37,118 nt of DNA from an uncultured Alphaproteobacteria bacterium (GCA_913046035.1 CAJWSW010000023.1:1-37118); one strand, 5' to 3'. Shown: positions 8,657 to 18,090, numbered from the stretch's first letter. Made by a program: numbers and translations. The notes: generated by a model from the letters alone, not told the origin.

Positions 8657-9489
8657 GATATAGACCTGTTCCTTGCGCCGCGAACTGCACTTGCGAGGTC
8701 GGAGACAAAGTCCAATGTTTCCTCAACTATTCCTCGGGAAGGATTGCCTTGCGCGTCGAGTTTATTTGCGATTTTCTCAACTATCGCTGTACCGACCACA
8801 GCTGCATCAGCAATAGCAGCGACCTCGGCTGCCTGTTGAGGCGTACGTATACCAAAACCAACCGCTATTGGGAGGTCGGTATGAGCCTTAATACGCCCTA
8901 CATTAGACACGATGTCACGTTTCGCCGCAGAAGTAGTACCTGTGATTCCTCTCACAGAAACATAGTAAACAAATCCAGAGGCATTCTCGACGAGCGTGGC
9001 AATTCGATAATCGGTAGATGTGGGCGCTATCAATCTTACAATATCGATACCAGCGGCTGCCCCGAACGGCCGATACTCTTCCTCCTCTTCTGGCGGCAAG
9101 TCCACCATTATCAAACCGTCAACTCCCGCCGCGACAGCATCATTTGAAAATTTTTCGCGCCCATATGCGTAGATCGGGTTGTAATAACCCATCAGGACAA
9201 TGGGAGTTAAATCATCTTGTTTTCGAAAGTCCGAGACCAAAGACAATGTTTTTTCCATGTCCTGGCCATTCGCCAGCGCCCGACCTGAAGCTAATTCAAT
9301 CGAAGGACCATCTGCCATTGGATCCGTGAACGGCATACCAAGTTCTATTATGTCTGCACCGGCGGAGGGCAGCCCAGAAAGTATTTGAGTAGAGATGGCT
9401 CCCGTTGGATCGCCGGCAGTAATAAACGTTACCAGCCCGCCGCGCCCTTCATCCCGCAGCAATGAAAACCGGTCGCCTAAACGACTCAA
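8653..9489 (-). CDS. trpA: Tryptophan synthase alpha subunit
   Basis: TrpA cleaves indole-3-glycerol phosphate to indole and glyceraldehyde 3-phosphate and passes indole through a tunnel to TrpB. The frame is open to 9546, but the true start is almost certainly the TTG at 9489, which overlaps the trpB stop as TTGA. With this start the protein has 278 residues, and the two catalytic acids fall at Glu49 and Asp60 in [17 protein letters not shown], the same numbers as in the well-studied Salmonella enzyme. The TIM-barrel phosphate-binding loop ([10 protein letters not shown]) and the [10 protein letters not shown] loop are also intact. Confidence 0.96.
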   Translation of the reverse strand: MSRLGDRFSLLRDEGRGGLVTFITAGDPTGAISTQILSGLPSAGADIIELGMPFTDPMADGPSIELASGRALANGQDMEKTLSLVSDFRKQDDLTPIVLMGYYNPIYAYGREKFSNDAVAAGVDGLIMVDLPPEEEEEYRPFGAAAGIDIVRLIAPTSTDYRIATLVENASGFVYYVSVRGITGTTSAAKRDIVSNVGRIKAHTDLPIAVGFGIRTPQQAAEVAAIADAAVVGTAIVEKIANKLDAQGNPSRGIVEETLDFVSDLASAVRGARNRSIS

Positions 9490-10700
9490 AGATTTACCCC
9501 CAAAGCTTCTGCAACAGAAAACACATCTTTGTCTCCACGACCGCACATATTCATTACGAGCAAATGATCCGACGTCAAATTGGGCGCAACTTTTAGTACG
9601 TAAGCCAACGCGTGAGCCGGTTCGAGAGCTGGGATTATACCTTCAAGCTCACTGCAGAGCTGGAAAGCCTCTAACGCCTCCGCATCAGTGACCGAAACAT
9701 AATGCACACGCCCGGTATCGTTTAACCATGCGTGCTCTGGGCCGATTCCAGGATAGTCCAGACCGGCAGAAATCGAATGCGCCTCGATTATCTGCCCATC
9801 ATTATCCTGCAATAGATATGTTCGGTTACCGTGCAGAATACCTGGTTTGCCAGCAGCAAGAGAAGCTGCATGACGCCCAGTTTCAATACCCTCGCCAGCT
9901 GCCTCAACACCAACAATCTCGATATTATCATCGTCTAAAAACGGATGAAATAATCCCATTGCATTCGATCCACCGCCAATACAAGCAACGAGGGTATCTG
10001 GCAGACGCCCTTCAGCAGTCACAACCTGATTGCGAGTTTCATTGCCGATAACCGACTGAAAATCCCGCACCATTGCAGGGTAAGGGTGGGGACCAGCAAC
10101 AGTCCCAATCACGTAGAAGGTATCATCAACATTGGCGACCCAATCTCGTAACGCACCGTTCATAGCGTCTTTCAGCGTTGACGACCCTGTCTCCACCGGC
10201 ACGACTTCTGCTCCTAACAGTTTCATGCGGAAGACGTTTGGCGCCTGCCGTTCAATATCCCTTGCGCCCATGTAGACGACGCATGGAATTCCGAACAGCG
10301 CGCAGACAGTAGCCGTTGCAACACCGTGCTGGCCGGCCCCGGTTTCAGCTATCACGCGCGTCTTACCCATGCGTCGAGCTAACAATACCTGGCCGAGGGT
10401 ATTATTGATTTTATGAGCACCGGTGTGGTTCAGCTCATCGCGCTTGAAATAGACCCTAGCGCCCCCACATTTCTCGGTAATGCGCGAGGCAAAGTACAGC
10501 GGGCTGGGCCGTCCTACATAGTGTTCCAGAAGGTTGCTAAACTCCTTTTGGAAAGCAGGATCAACCTTTGCCTCCTCATAAGCTTTTTCCACATCAAGCA
10601 ACAGTGGCATAAGCGTCTCAGCAACGTAGCGACCGCCAAAAATACCGAAATGCCCGTCTTCGTCAGGGCCGGCCCGAAATGTATTAAGTGTTTCAGTCAT
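9486..10700 (-). CDS. trpB: Tryptophan synthase beta subunit
   Basis: TrpB condenses indole with L-serine to give tryptophan, using pyridoxal phosphate, in an alpha2beta2 complex with TrpA. The protein is 404 residues, the usual size. The PLP lysine is K97 in HTGAHKINN, the catalytic ETGAGQHG motif follows, and the phosphate-binding GGGSNAMG loop is present. The C-terminal region retains HALAYVLK and the CGRGDKD segment. It starts with ATG at 10700, 43 bases after trpF, and ends in a TTGA overlap with trpA, so the two subunits are made together. Confidence 0.98.
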   Translation of the reverse strand: MTETLNTFRAGPDEDGHFGIFGGRYVAETLMPLLLDVEKAYEEAKVDPAFQKEFSNLLEHYVGRPSPLYFASRITEKCGGARVYFKRDELNHTGAHKINNTLGQVLLARRMGKTRVIAETGAGQHGVATATVCALFGIPCVVYMGARDIERQAPNVFRMKLLGAEVVPVETGSSTLKDAMNGALRDWVANVDDTFYVIGTVAGPHPYPAMVRDFQSVIGNETRNQVVTAEGRLPDTLVACIGGGSNAMGLFHPFLDDDNIEIVGVEAAGEGIETGRHAASLAAGKPGILHGNRTYLLQDNDGQIIEAHSISAGLDYPGIGPEHAWLNDTGRVHYVSVTDAEALEAFQLCSELEGIIPALEPAHALAYVLKVAPNLTSDHLLVMNMCGRGDKDVFSVAEALGVNL

Positions 10701-10743
10701 AATCCTCGAAGTTTTAGCGCAACTGCATGCGGACGCACAGCCC

Positions 10744-11394
10744 TCATAGCGCGCTTTTTACGATGGACAAAAACGACCTTATTAGATCAGGGTCTTTTAA
10801 GCCCGATGTCCTCTCAACACCAGAAGATACATCAACGGCGGGCGCGCCACTTATTTGTATTGCTTCAATAACATTGCCGGCAGCCAATCCGCCTGAAAGC
10901 ATCCATGGCATCGGCCACTCACGACCAGTAAGAATATTCCAATCAAAAGAAATAGCGTTGCCACCTGGCAATGCATCTTTCAAATCGGGCGGAGGTTTGG
11001 CGTCGAACAACAGCATATCCGCTACATCGAAATAAGCAGTTGCGGCGTCGAGATCTGATGCTTCTGAGACCTTAACCGCTTTCATCGTGGGGCGGCCGGT
11101 GCGATCCTTAATCTCTAATACTCGGCTGGGCGTCTCTACACCGTGCAGTTGGAGCATTGAAATACCGGGAATACCTACAATGGCATCTAGCAGAGAATTA
11201 TCAGGATCGACGACTAGTGCGACGGCTTCAACCTCGTCTGGCAAATTCGGTACTAAAGCAGCCGCCTGACTCAGCGTCACATTTCGGGGCGAAGGGGGAA
11301 AAAATACAAAGCCAACGTATGCCGCCCCCCCATCAGCAGCGGCATCCATGCAGGCGCGATCACTGACGCCGCAGATCTTTGTAGCTACTTTCAT
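10744..11394 (-). CDS. trpF: Phosphoribosylanthranilate isomerase
   Basis: TrpF performs the Amadori rearrangement of phosphoribosylanthranilate to CdRP in tryptophan synthesis. The protein is 216 residues, a single TIM barrel. The catalytic cysteine is C8 in TKICG and the general acid is D131 in LLFDAKP; the phosphate-binding end reads [10 protein letters not shown] and DVSSGVER. The ATG at 11394 overlaps the pyrF stop as ATGA. The trpF-trpB-trpA order with trpF first is standard in alphaproteobacteria; the remaining trp genes (trpE, trpG, trpD, trpC) are not in this window. Confidence 0.96.
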   Translation of the reverse strand: MKVATKICGVSDRACMDAAADGGAAYVGFVFFPPSPRNVTLSQAAALVPNLPDEVEAVALVVDPDNSLLDAIVGIPGISMLQLHGVETPSRVLEIKDRTGRPTMKAVKVSEASDLDAATAYFDVADMLLFDAKPPPDLKDALPGGNAISFDWNILTGREWPMPWMLSGGLAAGNVIEAIQISGAPAVDVSSGVERTSGLKDPDLIRSFLSIVKSAL

Positions 11395-12110
11395 GGGGTT
11401 GCAGCTATCATTTCGTCGATAATCCGGCGCGCTGCACCCACCGGGTCGGGCGCACGAGTAATGGGGCGCCCGATCACCAAATAATCGGCGCCGGCGGCGA
11501 CCGCCTCACCTGGCGTCATCACACGTTTCTGATCGTCTTCGCTCGCCCACTCTGGCCGAACGCCCGGCACGACCAGCGCAAAATCTTCCTTCATTTCACT
11601 ACGCAAAGCGTTAACCTCCCAAGGGGAACAAACGACGCCACTTAAACCACATGCCTCGGCTAGCCTCGCCAAATGTAACACCTGGTCCGATACAGCGCCA
11701 ACCTGCCCGACAGTCTCAAGGTCACTATCGTTTAAGCTAGTCAATACCGTAACGGCAACTATTTTAAGGGGTCGTTCTCCTAGACCATTTGCAGCCTCTA
11801 CCGCAGCACGCAACATCGCTGAGCCACCCGAAGCATGTACCGTCAATACCTCGCATTTGATATGCTGGGTGGCGCGGATGGCACCGGCTACCGTGTTCGG
11901 GATATCATGGTATTTGAGATCAAGAAAAATCTTGTGACCAAACGCAGCCACTTTGCGAACGCCCTCAGGACCGTGGGCTGTAAAGAATTCTTTCCCCAGC
12001 TTTAAAGTACCGATTTCACCGGACAGTAGATCGGCAAGCAACAAAGCGTCATCGAGTTTGGAAGTGTCAATTGCGCAAAATAGCCTATCAACGGGCGAGA
12101 TATCAGTCAT
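11391..12110 (-). CDS. pyrF: Orotidine 5'-phosphate decarboxylase
   Basis: PyrF decarboxylates OMP to UMP, the last step of de novo pyrimidine synthesis. The 239-residue TIM barrel contains the charge network D64-x-K66-x-x-D69 in DLKYHDIPNT and the family phosphate/uracil loops TPGE and YLVIGRPIT. It begins with ATG at 12110 about 80 bases downstream of the lapA stop and is coupled to trpF by an ATGA overlap. The uridylate product connects to Cmk, encoded further upstream in the same array. Confidence 0.96.
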   Translation of the reverse strand: MTDISPVDRLFCAIDTSKLDDALLLADLLSGEIGTLKLGKEFFTAHGPEGVRKVAAFGHKIFLDLKYHDIPNTVAGAIRATQHIKCEVLTVHASGGSAMLRAAVEAANGLGERPLKIVAVTVLTSLNDSDLETVGQVGAVSDQVLHLARLAEACGLSGVVCSPWEVNALRSEMKEDFALVVPGVRPEWASEDDQKRVMTPGEAVAAGADYLVIGRPITRAPDPVGAARRIIDEMIAATP

Positions 12111-12191
12111 GTGCGCTTAATAGGCCATAATTAACGCTTGTGAAAGCACACTATAGCGATAAACATACCATTCAGGCCTATTCCTCGAAAC

Positions 12192-12563
12192 TTATCGATC
12201 ATCAGTCAATGTTAGCCGACTTTGGCCGCCCTCTCTCGTTGACCCATTGTCCGGGAAAGCAGCACGTGTCGGCACGACCGGGATAATTTCGGGAGAATTT
12301 TCTGGTTTTCCTTCAAACATACGGTTAAGGCGCTCCGCCTTCCGGGCGCGTCGACGCCATATAATTGTCGATAAAAAGCCGATTACAAGTCCCGCGATCA
12401 TTCCAACAGCGAGGAAAGTCAAAAGCCATATAGCAACCGGTAATTCAAACTTTGCAGCTAATGGCGAGAATTTCAACGCAAGGACCTGGCGATTTTCAAC
12501 AGCAAAGATAGAGAGTGAAATTGCACATGGTACGAATATTAAAATACCTAAAATCAAGCGCAT
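12192..12563 (-). CDS. lapA: LapA/DUF1049 inner-membrane protein
   Basis: This is a 123-residue protein with two predicted membrane helices (about residues 2-20 and 42-65) separated by a short loop, then a basic stretch (WRRRARKAER) and a hydrophilic, proline-rich tail. The layout fits the LapA (DUF1049) family; in E. coli LapA partners LapB in control of LPS synthesis. The tail here is longer than in E. coli and no LapB-like gene is in the window, so the role is inferred. It sits between ihfB and pyrF, a usual position in this class. Confidence 0.8.
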   Translation of the reverse strand: MRLILGILIFVPCAISLSIFAVENRQVLALKFSPLAAKFELPVAIWLLTFLAVGMIAGLVIGFLSTIIWRRRARKAERLNRMFEGKPENSPEIIPVVPTRAAFPDNGSTREGGQSRLTLTDDR

Positions 12564-12646
12564 AGGATTAAAATCCGCCTATTGTACCGGAGAAGCCCCG
12601 CTCAGAACGTTCAGCGGTGTTATTAGTACTAGGCCCCCAACCAACG

Positions 12647-12931
12647 TTATTTTCGACCGTTCAATCTATCACGAAGATCTTTTCCAGATTTGAAAAAGGG
12701 GACGAATTTTCGAGCAACGCTGACAGACTCACCGGTACGTGGATTCCGACCAGTCCGCGCCTCACGCGTCTTTACAGAAAATGCACCAAACCCTCTAAGC
12801 TCTACGCGATCACCACGTGCCAGCGCTGTGGAGATCTCGTCAAAAATGGCTGAGACTATTCTTTCCACATCACGCTGATAAAGGTGCGGATTTTCTTCCG
12901 CCAATCTCAGAATTAGTTCGGATTTAGTCAT
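12647..12931 (-). CDS. ihfB: Integration host factor subunit beta
   Basis: IHF-beta forms a heterodimer with IHF-alpha that binds the DNA minor groove and bends it sharply, helping sigma-54 promoters, recombination and replication. The 94 residues from the ATG at 12931 begin [17 protein letters not shown] and contain the HU/IHF signature with the beta-arm [12 protein letters not shown] and its tip proline. The frame is open a further 17 codons upstream, but these do not resemble the family, and a GGGGAGG ribosome site lies just before 12931. It follows sppA, with a 127-base gap that may hold its own promoter. The presence of rpoN in the same window is notable, since IHF assists sigma-54 activation. 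Confidence 0.95.
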   Translation of the reverse strand: MTKSELILRLAEENPHLYQRDVERIVSAIFDEISTALARGDRVELRGFGAFSVKTREARTGRNPRTGESVSVARKFVPFFKSGKDLRDRLNGRK

Positions 12932-13058
12932 ACGGTGGCCTCCCCTCGAAATCTGGACAAATTCTATACGGATATATCCCAACTACCCGTTTGTTACCGT
13001 CCAATTCACTCAGGCCGGATATAATGATTGAGCAGATTGATGAGCTGAAAGTAAAATC

Positions 13059-13973
13059 TCAAGGTAATTTAGGGTGCCAGACGGAAATTATACCGTCAAG
13101 TGTAAGTGGTTCGGAAAAAAACACTTTTCGCACCAGACTCTTTACTTGGAAAGGTAAGTCACCCGTATTGTTCTGCAAGCGCACCGTTCGAATCTCGAGA
13201 TCTGCTGCGACCCCTCTTTCTTCTGCCAACCAGCTTCTCGCCTCTTCTTCACCGCCGATTTGGTCTACAAGCCCAGACTGCAGTGCTTGTCTCCCGGTAA
13301 AAACGCGACCGTCCGAAAATTTTTCAACATTGGCGAGGGACATATCGCGACGACGAAGCACCATATCTTTAAACATTTGATACATCTCAGTAACCAGCGC
13401 CTGGATTGCAACTTCAATCTTTGGCGTAACTGGTTCTAGGGGGGACGGTGCAGCCTTAAGCAACCCACTTTTAAACGATTGCGCTGACACCCCCACTTTC
13501 TCGAGGAGTTTAGTGATTTCAGTTGTCTGAAAGATGACACCAATCGATCCTGTCAATGTACCTTCGCTAGCAAAAATACGGTCCGTCGCTATCGCCGTCA
13601 TATACGCAGCGGAAGTCGCTATTCCGTCAAGAACCGCGACAAGAGGTTTTTTTTTGCCGACCGACAGCAATGCCTTATGGAGCGTTTCGCCCCCAAAAAC
13701 AGTGCCGCCCGGACTGTTAATCCGAACAATCACCGCCTTTACAGCGTCATTATCACCTAGTTTTCGGATTTCTTGAATACGGTCATCGTCGTGAACGATT
13801 ACACCCTCTACCGCGATCCGCGCGATGAACTCTCGGCCGCCCAATGTATCTTTGAAACCACCATACCCCAACGATATAGCAGCTACTACCGAAACGACTG
13901 ATACTATACGCCAAAAGGTGAGATGTCGTTTAAGACGTCGACGGTCAACGAGGTAATCTGATTCATGTGCCAA
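13059..13973 (-). CDS. sppA: Signal peptide peptidase SppA, short (36-kDa) type
   Basis: SppA is an inner-membrane serine protease that degrades cleaved signal peptides. From the TTG at 13973 it has 304 residues: a basic cytoplasmic start (DRRRLKRHLTFWR), one membrane helix at about 22-38, and a periplasmic peptidase domain. The catalytic pair is Ser121 (GIATSAAYM) and Lys173 (KSGLLKAAPS); their 52-residue spacing equals that of the Bacillus enzyme (S147/K199). Also typical are NSPGGTVFGGE and TLTGSIGVI. An in-frame TTG seven codons further upstream (13994) is possible; I prefer 13973 because AHESDYLVDRRRLK matches the family beginning. It lies about 50 bases after rpsA. Confidence 0.92.
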   Translation of the reverse strand: MAHESDYLVDRRRLKRHLTFWRIVSVVSVVAAISLGYGGFKDTLGGREFIARIAVEGVIVHDDDRIQEIRKLGDNDAVKAVIVRINSPGGTVFGGETLHKALLSVGKKKPLVAVLDGIATSAAYMTAIATDRIFASEGTLTGSIGVIFQTTEITKLLEKVGVSAQSFKSGLLKAAPSPLEPVTPKIEVAIQALVTEMYQMFKDMVLRRRDMSLANVEKFSDGRVFTGRQALQSGLVDQIGGEEEARSWLAEERGVAADLEIRTVRLQNNTGDLPFQVKSLVRKVFFSEPLTLDGIISVWHPKLP

Positions 13974-14021
13974 TAGGTTTAATGCCCCCTGCAACGAATA
14001 CTAGCATTACGAAGCAAGAAT

Positions 14022-15857
14022 TTAGCGTTTCTCCCGATCGTCCTCAGCAGTTTCCTCAACTATGTCAGAAGCATCCGAAATAGAGGGTTCGCCCGGAGAC
14101 ACTTCTTCCGTCGCGATAGCCCCGCTATCGGCAGTCGCCTCTCCTGCACCCTCCTCTTTCGCTTTGTTTAACGCTGCACCTAATATGTCACCTAAGCTGG
14201 CGCCGGAGTCTGATGAACCAAAGTCGGCCATTGCTTGCTTTTCCTCTGCCATCTCATGCGCTTTAACCGACAAAACTAGTTTGCGTTCCCGCTTGTCCAC
14301 GCTAATCACGCGGGCATCAACGCGGTCACCAACTGCAAAGCGGTCAGGTCGCTGTTCGCTGCGCTCCCGCGATAAATCTGCCCTGCGAATAAATCCAGGT
14401 AATGAACCAGAAACTGTAACTTCCAACCCGCCATCGGTTATCGCCGTGACTGTACAAGTAACGGTATCCCCCTTCGATATGCCCTCTATCGCACCTGCTA
14501 GCGGGTCATCCGAAAGTTGTTTCACACCTAGGCTGATGCGCTCTTTTTCAACATCAATGTCAATAATGCGTGCCGTGATGATCTGGCCTTTCTCGAATCC
14601 TTTAACAGCTTCCTCTCCATTTATCTCCCATGACAAATCAGATAAATGAACCATTCCGTCGATTTCACCTGGCAAGCCCACGAACAAACCAAACTCAGTG
14701 ATATTTTTCACCTCACCCTCGATATCGCCGCCAACGGGATGAGCTACCGCGAAAGCATCCCATGGATTGTCATGGCATTGCTTAAGCCCAAGGCTGATAC
14801 GCCGTTTCTGCGAATCTACCTCAAGCACCATTACATCGACCTCTTGGCTAGTCGAGACTATCTTTCCAGGATGAACATTTTTTTTCGTCCAGCTCATTTC
14901 AGAGACATGGACCAGACCCTCAACCCCTGGCTCCAATTCAACGAACGCGCCATAGTCCGTAATATTGCTGACACGCCCAGTATACCTCGCGCCGAGGGGG
15001 TATTTCAGTTCTACACCCTCCCACGGGTCTGCATCCAATTGCTTCATGCCTAGCGATATGCGCTTAGTCTCCGAATTATAACGTATAACCTGAACCTTAA
15101 CATTCTGACCAATAGACAGCGCCTCAGTGGGATGATTGATCCTGCGCCACGCGATATCGGTGACATGAAGGAGCCCGTCCACACCACCTAGGTCAACAAA
15201 TGCGCCGTAGTCAGTGATGTTTTTGACCATCCCCTCAAGGACTTGACCTTCCTTAAGATTCGCAAGGAGCTCATTTCGTTGTTCGGCTCGGGACTCCTCT
15301 AAAACTGCCCGGCGTGAAACAACTATATTTCCGCGACGACGATCCATTTTCAGGATCTGAAATGGCTGGGGATTACCCATCATTGGGCCGACATCGCGAA
15401 TTGGGCGTACATCAACCTGACTACCAGGTAGAAAGGCAACGGCGCCGGCAAGATCGACGGTAAAACCGCCTTTAACCCGGCCGAAAATAGTTCCGGTGAC
15501 GCGCTCTGTTTTTTCAAAGGCAATCTCAAGCTGCGTCCAGGCCTCTTCTCGACGCGCCCTCTCACGGCTGAGCACCGCCTCGCCGTTTCTATTCTCCATG
15601 CGTTCTAGATAAACATCGACTACATCTCCCACTTCGATCTCAGCAGCCTGTCCCGGGACGCCGAACTCTTTGAGCGGAATACGTCCCTCCGACTTTAAAC
15701 CAACGTCAATCAGAACATTGTCGCCGTCGATCGAGAGCACTGTGCCCTTAATTACTGAGCCTTCGGACATGTCGCCGTCACCAAAGCTTTCTTCTAAAAG
15801 AGCTGCGAAGTCTTCTTTTTGAGCTGCATCAGCAGCGTTTGAGGTATTAGTGGCCAT
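14022..15857 (-). CDS. rpsA: 30S ribosomal protein S1
   Basis: Ribosomal protein S1 binds mRNA on the 30S subunit and helps translation start on structured or weak leaders. The protein is 611 residues from the ATG at 15857. Six S1 repeats can be followed, with recurrent GxVxxITDYGAFVDLxGVDGLLHV and RISLGxKQL patterns. After about residue 530 there is an acidic, low-complexity tail (SGAIATEEVSPGEPSISD). The frame is open 28 codons further upstream through the leader hairpins, which argues against an earlier start; AGGA sits before 15857. It lies between cmk and sppA, as in most proteobacteria. The leader (15872-15933) holds two hairpins and a T7 run. Confidence 0.97.
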   Translation of the reverse strand: MATNTSNAADAAQKEDFAALLEESFGDGDMSEGSVIKGTVLSIDGDNVLIDVGLKSEGRIPLKEFGVPGQAAEIEVGDVVDVYLERMENRNGEAVLSRERARREEAWTQLEIAFEKTERVTGTIFGRVKGGFTVDLAGAVAFLPGSQVDVRPIRDVGPMMGNPQPFQILKMDRRRGNIVVSRRAVLEESRAEQRNELLANLKEGQVLEGMVKNITDYGAFVDLGGVDGLLHVTDIAWRRINHPTEALSIGQNVKVQVIRYNSETKRISLGMKQLDADPWEGVELKYPLGARYTGRVSNITDYGAFVELEPGVEGLVHVSEMSWTKKNVHPGKIVSTSQEVDVMVLEVDSQKRRISLGLKQCHDNPWDAFAVAHPVGGDIEGEVKNITEFGLFVGLPGEIDGMVHLSDLSWEINGEEAVKGFEKGQIITARIIDIDVEKERISLGVKQLSDDPLAGAIEGISKGDTVTCTVTAITDGGLEVTVSGSLPGFIRRADLSRERSEQRPDRFAVGDRVDARVISVDKRERKLVLSVKAHEMAEEKQAMADFGSSDSGASLGDILGAALNKAKEEGAGEATADSGAIATEEVSPGEPSISDASDIVEETAEDDREKR

Positions 15858-15871
15858 TTTAAATCCTGGTT

Positions 15872-15886
15872 GTTCCTTCCCGGAAC
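15872..15886 (-). promoter_or_regulatory. Second hairpin in rpsA leader
   Basis: GTTCC-GGGAA-GGAAC, a perfect 5-bp stem with a 5-base loop, lies directly after the T7 run of the preceding hairpin and about 5 bases before the AGGA ribosome site of rpsA. Its position suits control of ribosome access, which is inference. Confidence 0.35.
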
Positions 15887-15933
15887 AAAAAAACCCGATC
15901 AGACTTGGGCGCCCAAATAGGCGTCCAAATCGG
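15887..15933 (-). terminator. Terminator/attenuator-like hairpin between cmk and rpsA
   Basis: Read on the minus strand, CCGAT (15933-15929) pairs with ATCGG (15899-15895), and inside it TTGGACGCC pairs with GGCGCCCAA with one A-C mismatch and a 6-base loop. The structure is followed by G and seven Ts (15893-15887). This looks like an intrinsic terminator 30 bases after cmk and about 30 bases ahead of the rpsA start, so it could end cmk messages or attenuate rpsA. Confidence 0.5.
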
Positions 15934-15962
15934 AAATCCAATTAGCTGTTCCATGTGTTAAG

Positions 15963-16604
15963 CTATTTAATCAAGGACATCGCCAAGGCAAATGCAGCAT
16001 CTGCGCTTAAATTTGTCGTGTCAATGACAGACGCATCTGCTGCTGGTGCCAGTGGTGCGATTTTTCGGGTACGGTCCCGTAAATCGCGTTCCTTCATATC
16101 ATGCAGAACGCGGGAATATATACTCGGATCGCCCTTCTCCCGCAACTCTTTTGCTCGCCGTCCTGCGCGCACCTCAATGGCAGCATCTACAAAGAATTTA
16201 TAATCAGCGCCGGGGCAGATTATTGTACCTATATCTCGTCCATCCAAAACAGCACCCGGCGCTGAGCCCGGGGGGTTTCTCGCAAATTCACGTTGTAAAC
16301 CAACTAATGCGGCGCGGACATTGGCGTGAGTGGCAACGACGGCAGCAACATGACCGGAAGTCTCGTTTCGCAGTGCAGGGTCTGCGAAATTCATCTCTGA
16401 AATGCAGAATTCACGCGCTATATCCGCTGCTATCGCCTCGTCGGCAGGATCCGCAGCGACGCGCAGTATCTCGACGCCAACCGCTCGATATAAAAGACCG
16501 GTATCGAGATAGGCGTAGCCTAATTCTGCAGCCAGACGGCGCGCTAAGGTGCCCTTTCCGCTCGCCGCCGGCCCATCTACCGCAATAACAATCGACACAG
16601 TCAA
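15963..16604 (-). CDS. cmk: Cytidylate kinase
   Basis: Cmk phosphorylates CMP and dCMP with ATP in pyrimidine nucleotide salvage and synthesis. The 213 residues begin with the P-loop GPAASGKGT (residues 11-19), then DTGLLYRAVG, and later the nucleotide-binding LDGRDIGTIICPGADYKFFVDA and the lid arginines (RAGRRAKELR). The TTG start at 16604 overlaps the aroA stop as TTGA; a GTG two codons on is an alternative. The aroA-cmk-rpsA order is widespread in proteobacteria. Confidence 0.96.
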   Translation of the reverse strand: MTVSIVIAVDGPAASGKGTLARRLAAELGYAYLDTGLLYRAVGVEILRVAADPADEAIAADIAREFCISEMNFADPALRNETSGHVAAVVATHANVRAALVGLQREFARNPPGSAPGAVLDGRDIGTIICPGADYKFFVDAAIEVRAGRRAKELREKGDPSIYSRVLHDMKERDLRDRTRKIAPLAPAADASVIDTTNLSADAAFALAMSLIK

Positions 16605-17923
16605 CTTTCTACGGAGTCAATTTTAGCCCCAAGCCCCCTCATCAGCTTTAAAAAACCCGGGAAACTCGTGCCGATTGCCGTCGCGTCGTCGATCTCTACA
16701 GGCTTCTCTGATCCTAAGCCCAAAACTAAATAAGCCATAGCAACGCGGTGGTCTAGATTCACCGATATTTTAGCGCCCCCGGGTAATTGCCCGTTAAGAC
16801 CTTCCACTAATATATCATCCCCTTCAGCACGAACCGGCACACCACAGGAGGTTAAACCATTTATTATAGCGATAAATCGGTCGCTTTCCTTAACCCGTAG
16901 CTCCGCGAGTCCCCTAAACAAAGTTTGGCCGGAGGCAAACGCTGCTGCCACTGCCGCAATAGGATATTCATCAATCATAGATGGTGCCCGCGATGCAGGA
17001 ATGTCAGCGCCCGTCAATGGCCCATGACGAAACGTTATGTCTGCAACAGGCTCTCCCGATAAAATCCGTTTGTTTGCGATTTCTAAGCTAGCACCCATAT
17101 CTCGCAGTGTTTCGAACAAACCCGCGCGGCGCGGATTCACGCCTATGTTCCTGATCGTTACCTCAGACCCCGGGACAATAAGCGCAGCAACGCCAGGAAA
17201 TGCCGCAGAAGACGGATCACCCGGAATGAAAACCTCGCGCCCTGAGAGTTCTGCATACCCACGAATAGTAATGCGGTGACTTTCAGCCATTTCAACATGA
17301 ATTTCAGCGCCGAAATTCTTGAGCATTTTCTCTGTATGGTCACGAGTAGCTTCACGTTCAATAATAGTTGTTATTCCAGGGGTATTGAGTCCAGCAAACA
17401 ATAATGCAGACTTGATCTGAGCTGAGGCCACTGGAACTTCATACTCGACCGGAATCGGTTCGGCGGCGCCGTGCATTGACAAAGGTAGTCGTCTACCCTC
17501 AAATGCATCAAATGTCGCACCAAAAAGGGAGAGAGGTTCCATTACTCGATCCATTGGGCGCGATCGCAAAGAATGATCGCCCGTGACAACCGCCCTGATA
17601 TCGTGAGTAGCTAAAAGACCAATCAGAAGCCTTGCCGCGGTCCCAGAATTTCCCATATCGATAACATCTTCTGGGGCCGTCAACCCACCAACCCCAACAC
17701 CGTCAATAAGCCACTCCTCACCGGATCGCTTAATAATCGCACCAAGCGCTGTCAGGGCTGACACCGTCCGAAGCACATCTTCAGCCTCTAACAGCCCCCT
17801 AACGATGGTGCGGCCGAGTGCAACCGCGCCTATTATAAGTGCTCGGTGCGAAATGGATTTGTCACCAGGTACCTCGGTGCAGCCAGTAAGGGCGCTAGAG
17901 GAATGAGCAATTAATTTAGTCAA
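16601..17923 (-). CDS. aroA: 3-phosphoshikimate 1-carboxyvinyltransferase (EPSP synthase)
   Basis: AroA transfers the enolpyruvyl group of PEP to shikimate 3-phosphate, the sixth step of the shikimate pathway that feeds tryptophan and other aromatics. The 440 residues contain K22 in GDKSISHRALI, GNSGTAARLLIG, RPMDR, SAQIKSALL, TRDHTEKM, PGDPSSAAF and the C-terminal RVKESDR and DHRVAMA motifs. RDHTE, GDKS and SAQIK are three of the four signature strings I recall for class II (CP4-type) EPSP synthases; the fourth reads NPRR instead of N-x-T-R. The start is a TTG at 17923 behind AGGTGG. It is the first gene of the long minus array, divergent from the TIGR02300 gene. Confidence 0.96.
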   Translation of the reverse strand: MTKLIAHSSSALTGCTEVPGDKSISHRALIIGAVALGRTIVRGLLEAEDVLRTVSALTALGAIIKRSGEEWLIDGVGVGGLTAPEDVIDMGNSGTAARLLIGLLATHDIRAVVTGDHSLRSRPMDRVMEPLSLFGATFDAFEGRRLPLSMHGAAEPIPVEYEVPVASAQIKSALLFAGLNTPGITTIIEREATRDHTEKMLKNFGAEIHVEMAESHRITIRGYAELSGREVFIPGDPSSAAFPGVAALIVPGSEVTIRNIGVNPRRAGLFETLRDMGASLEIANKRILSGEPVADITFRHGPLTGADIPASRAPSMIDEYPIAAVAAAFASGQTLFRGLAELRVKESDRFIAIINGLTSCGVPVRAEGDDILVEGLNGQLPGGAKISVNLDHRVAMAYLVLGLGSEKPVEIDDATAIGTSFPGFLKLMRGLGAKIDSVES

Positions 17924-18090
17924 GAGACCACCTTCACAGTCAGTAAAGCCTTATCGCCGCGCTGGCATCCGTACCATACTTACCGGCATACGCAAGTCAC
18001 GGAATAAAGACGGGTTGATTTTGCTTTTGACAGACACCTTCGAACGTGGCAAAGGCACATTGTAAATTAAAATTCTTGATGGAGATAAAC

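Noticed and set aside
14062-14649. Plus-strand open frame of 195 codons
   Set aside because: It is antisense to rpsA; its Ser/Pro/Thr-rich translation is a typical shadow of an acidic coding sequence, with no family features.
16046-16588. Plus-strand open frame of 180 codons
   Set aside because: It lies opposite cmk, an unmistakable gene, and its translation is low-complexity and rich in Arg, Gln and Pro.
18027-18060. TTGACA as a promoter of the TIGR02300 gene
   Set aside because: The -35 match is perfect, but no acceptable -10 box lies 16-18 bases downstream.
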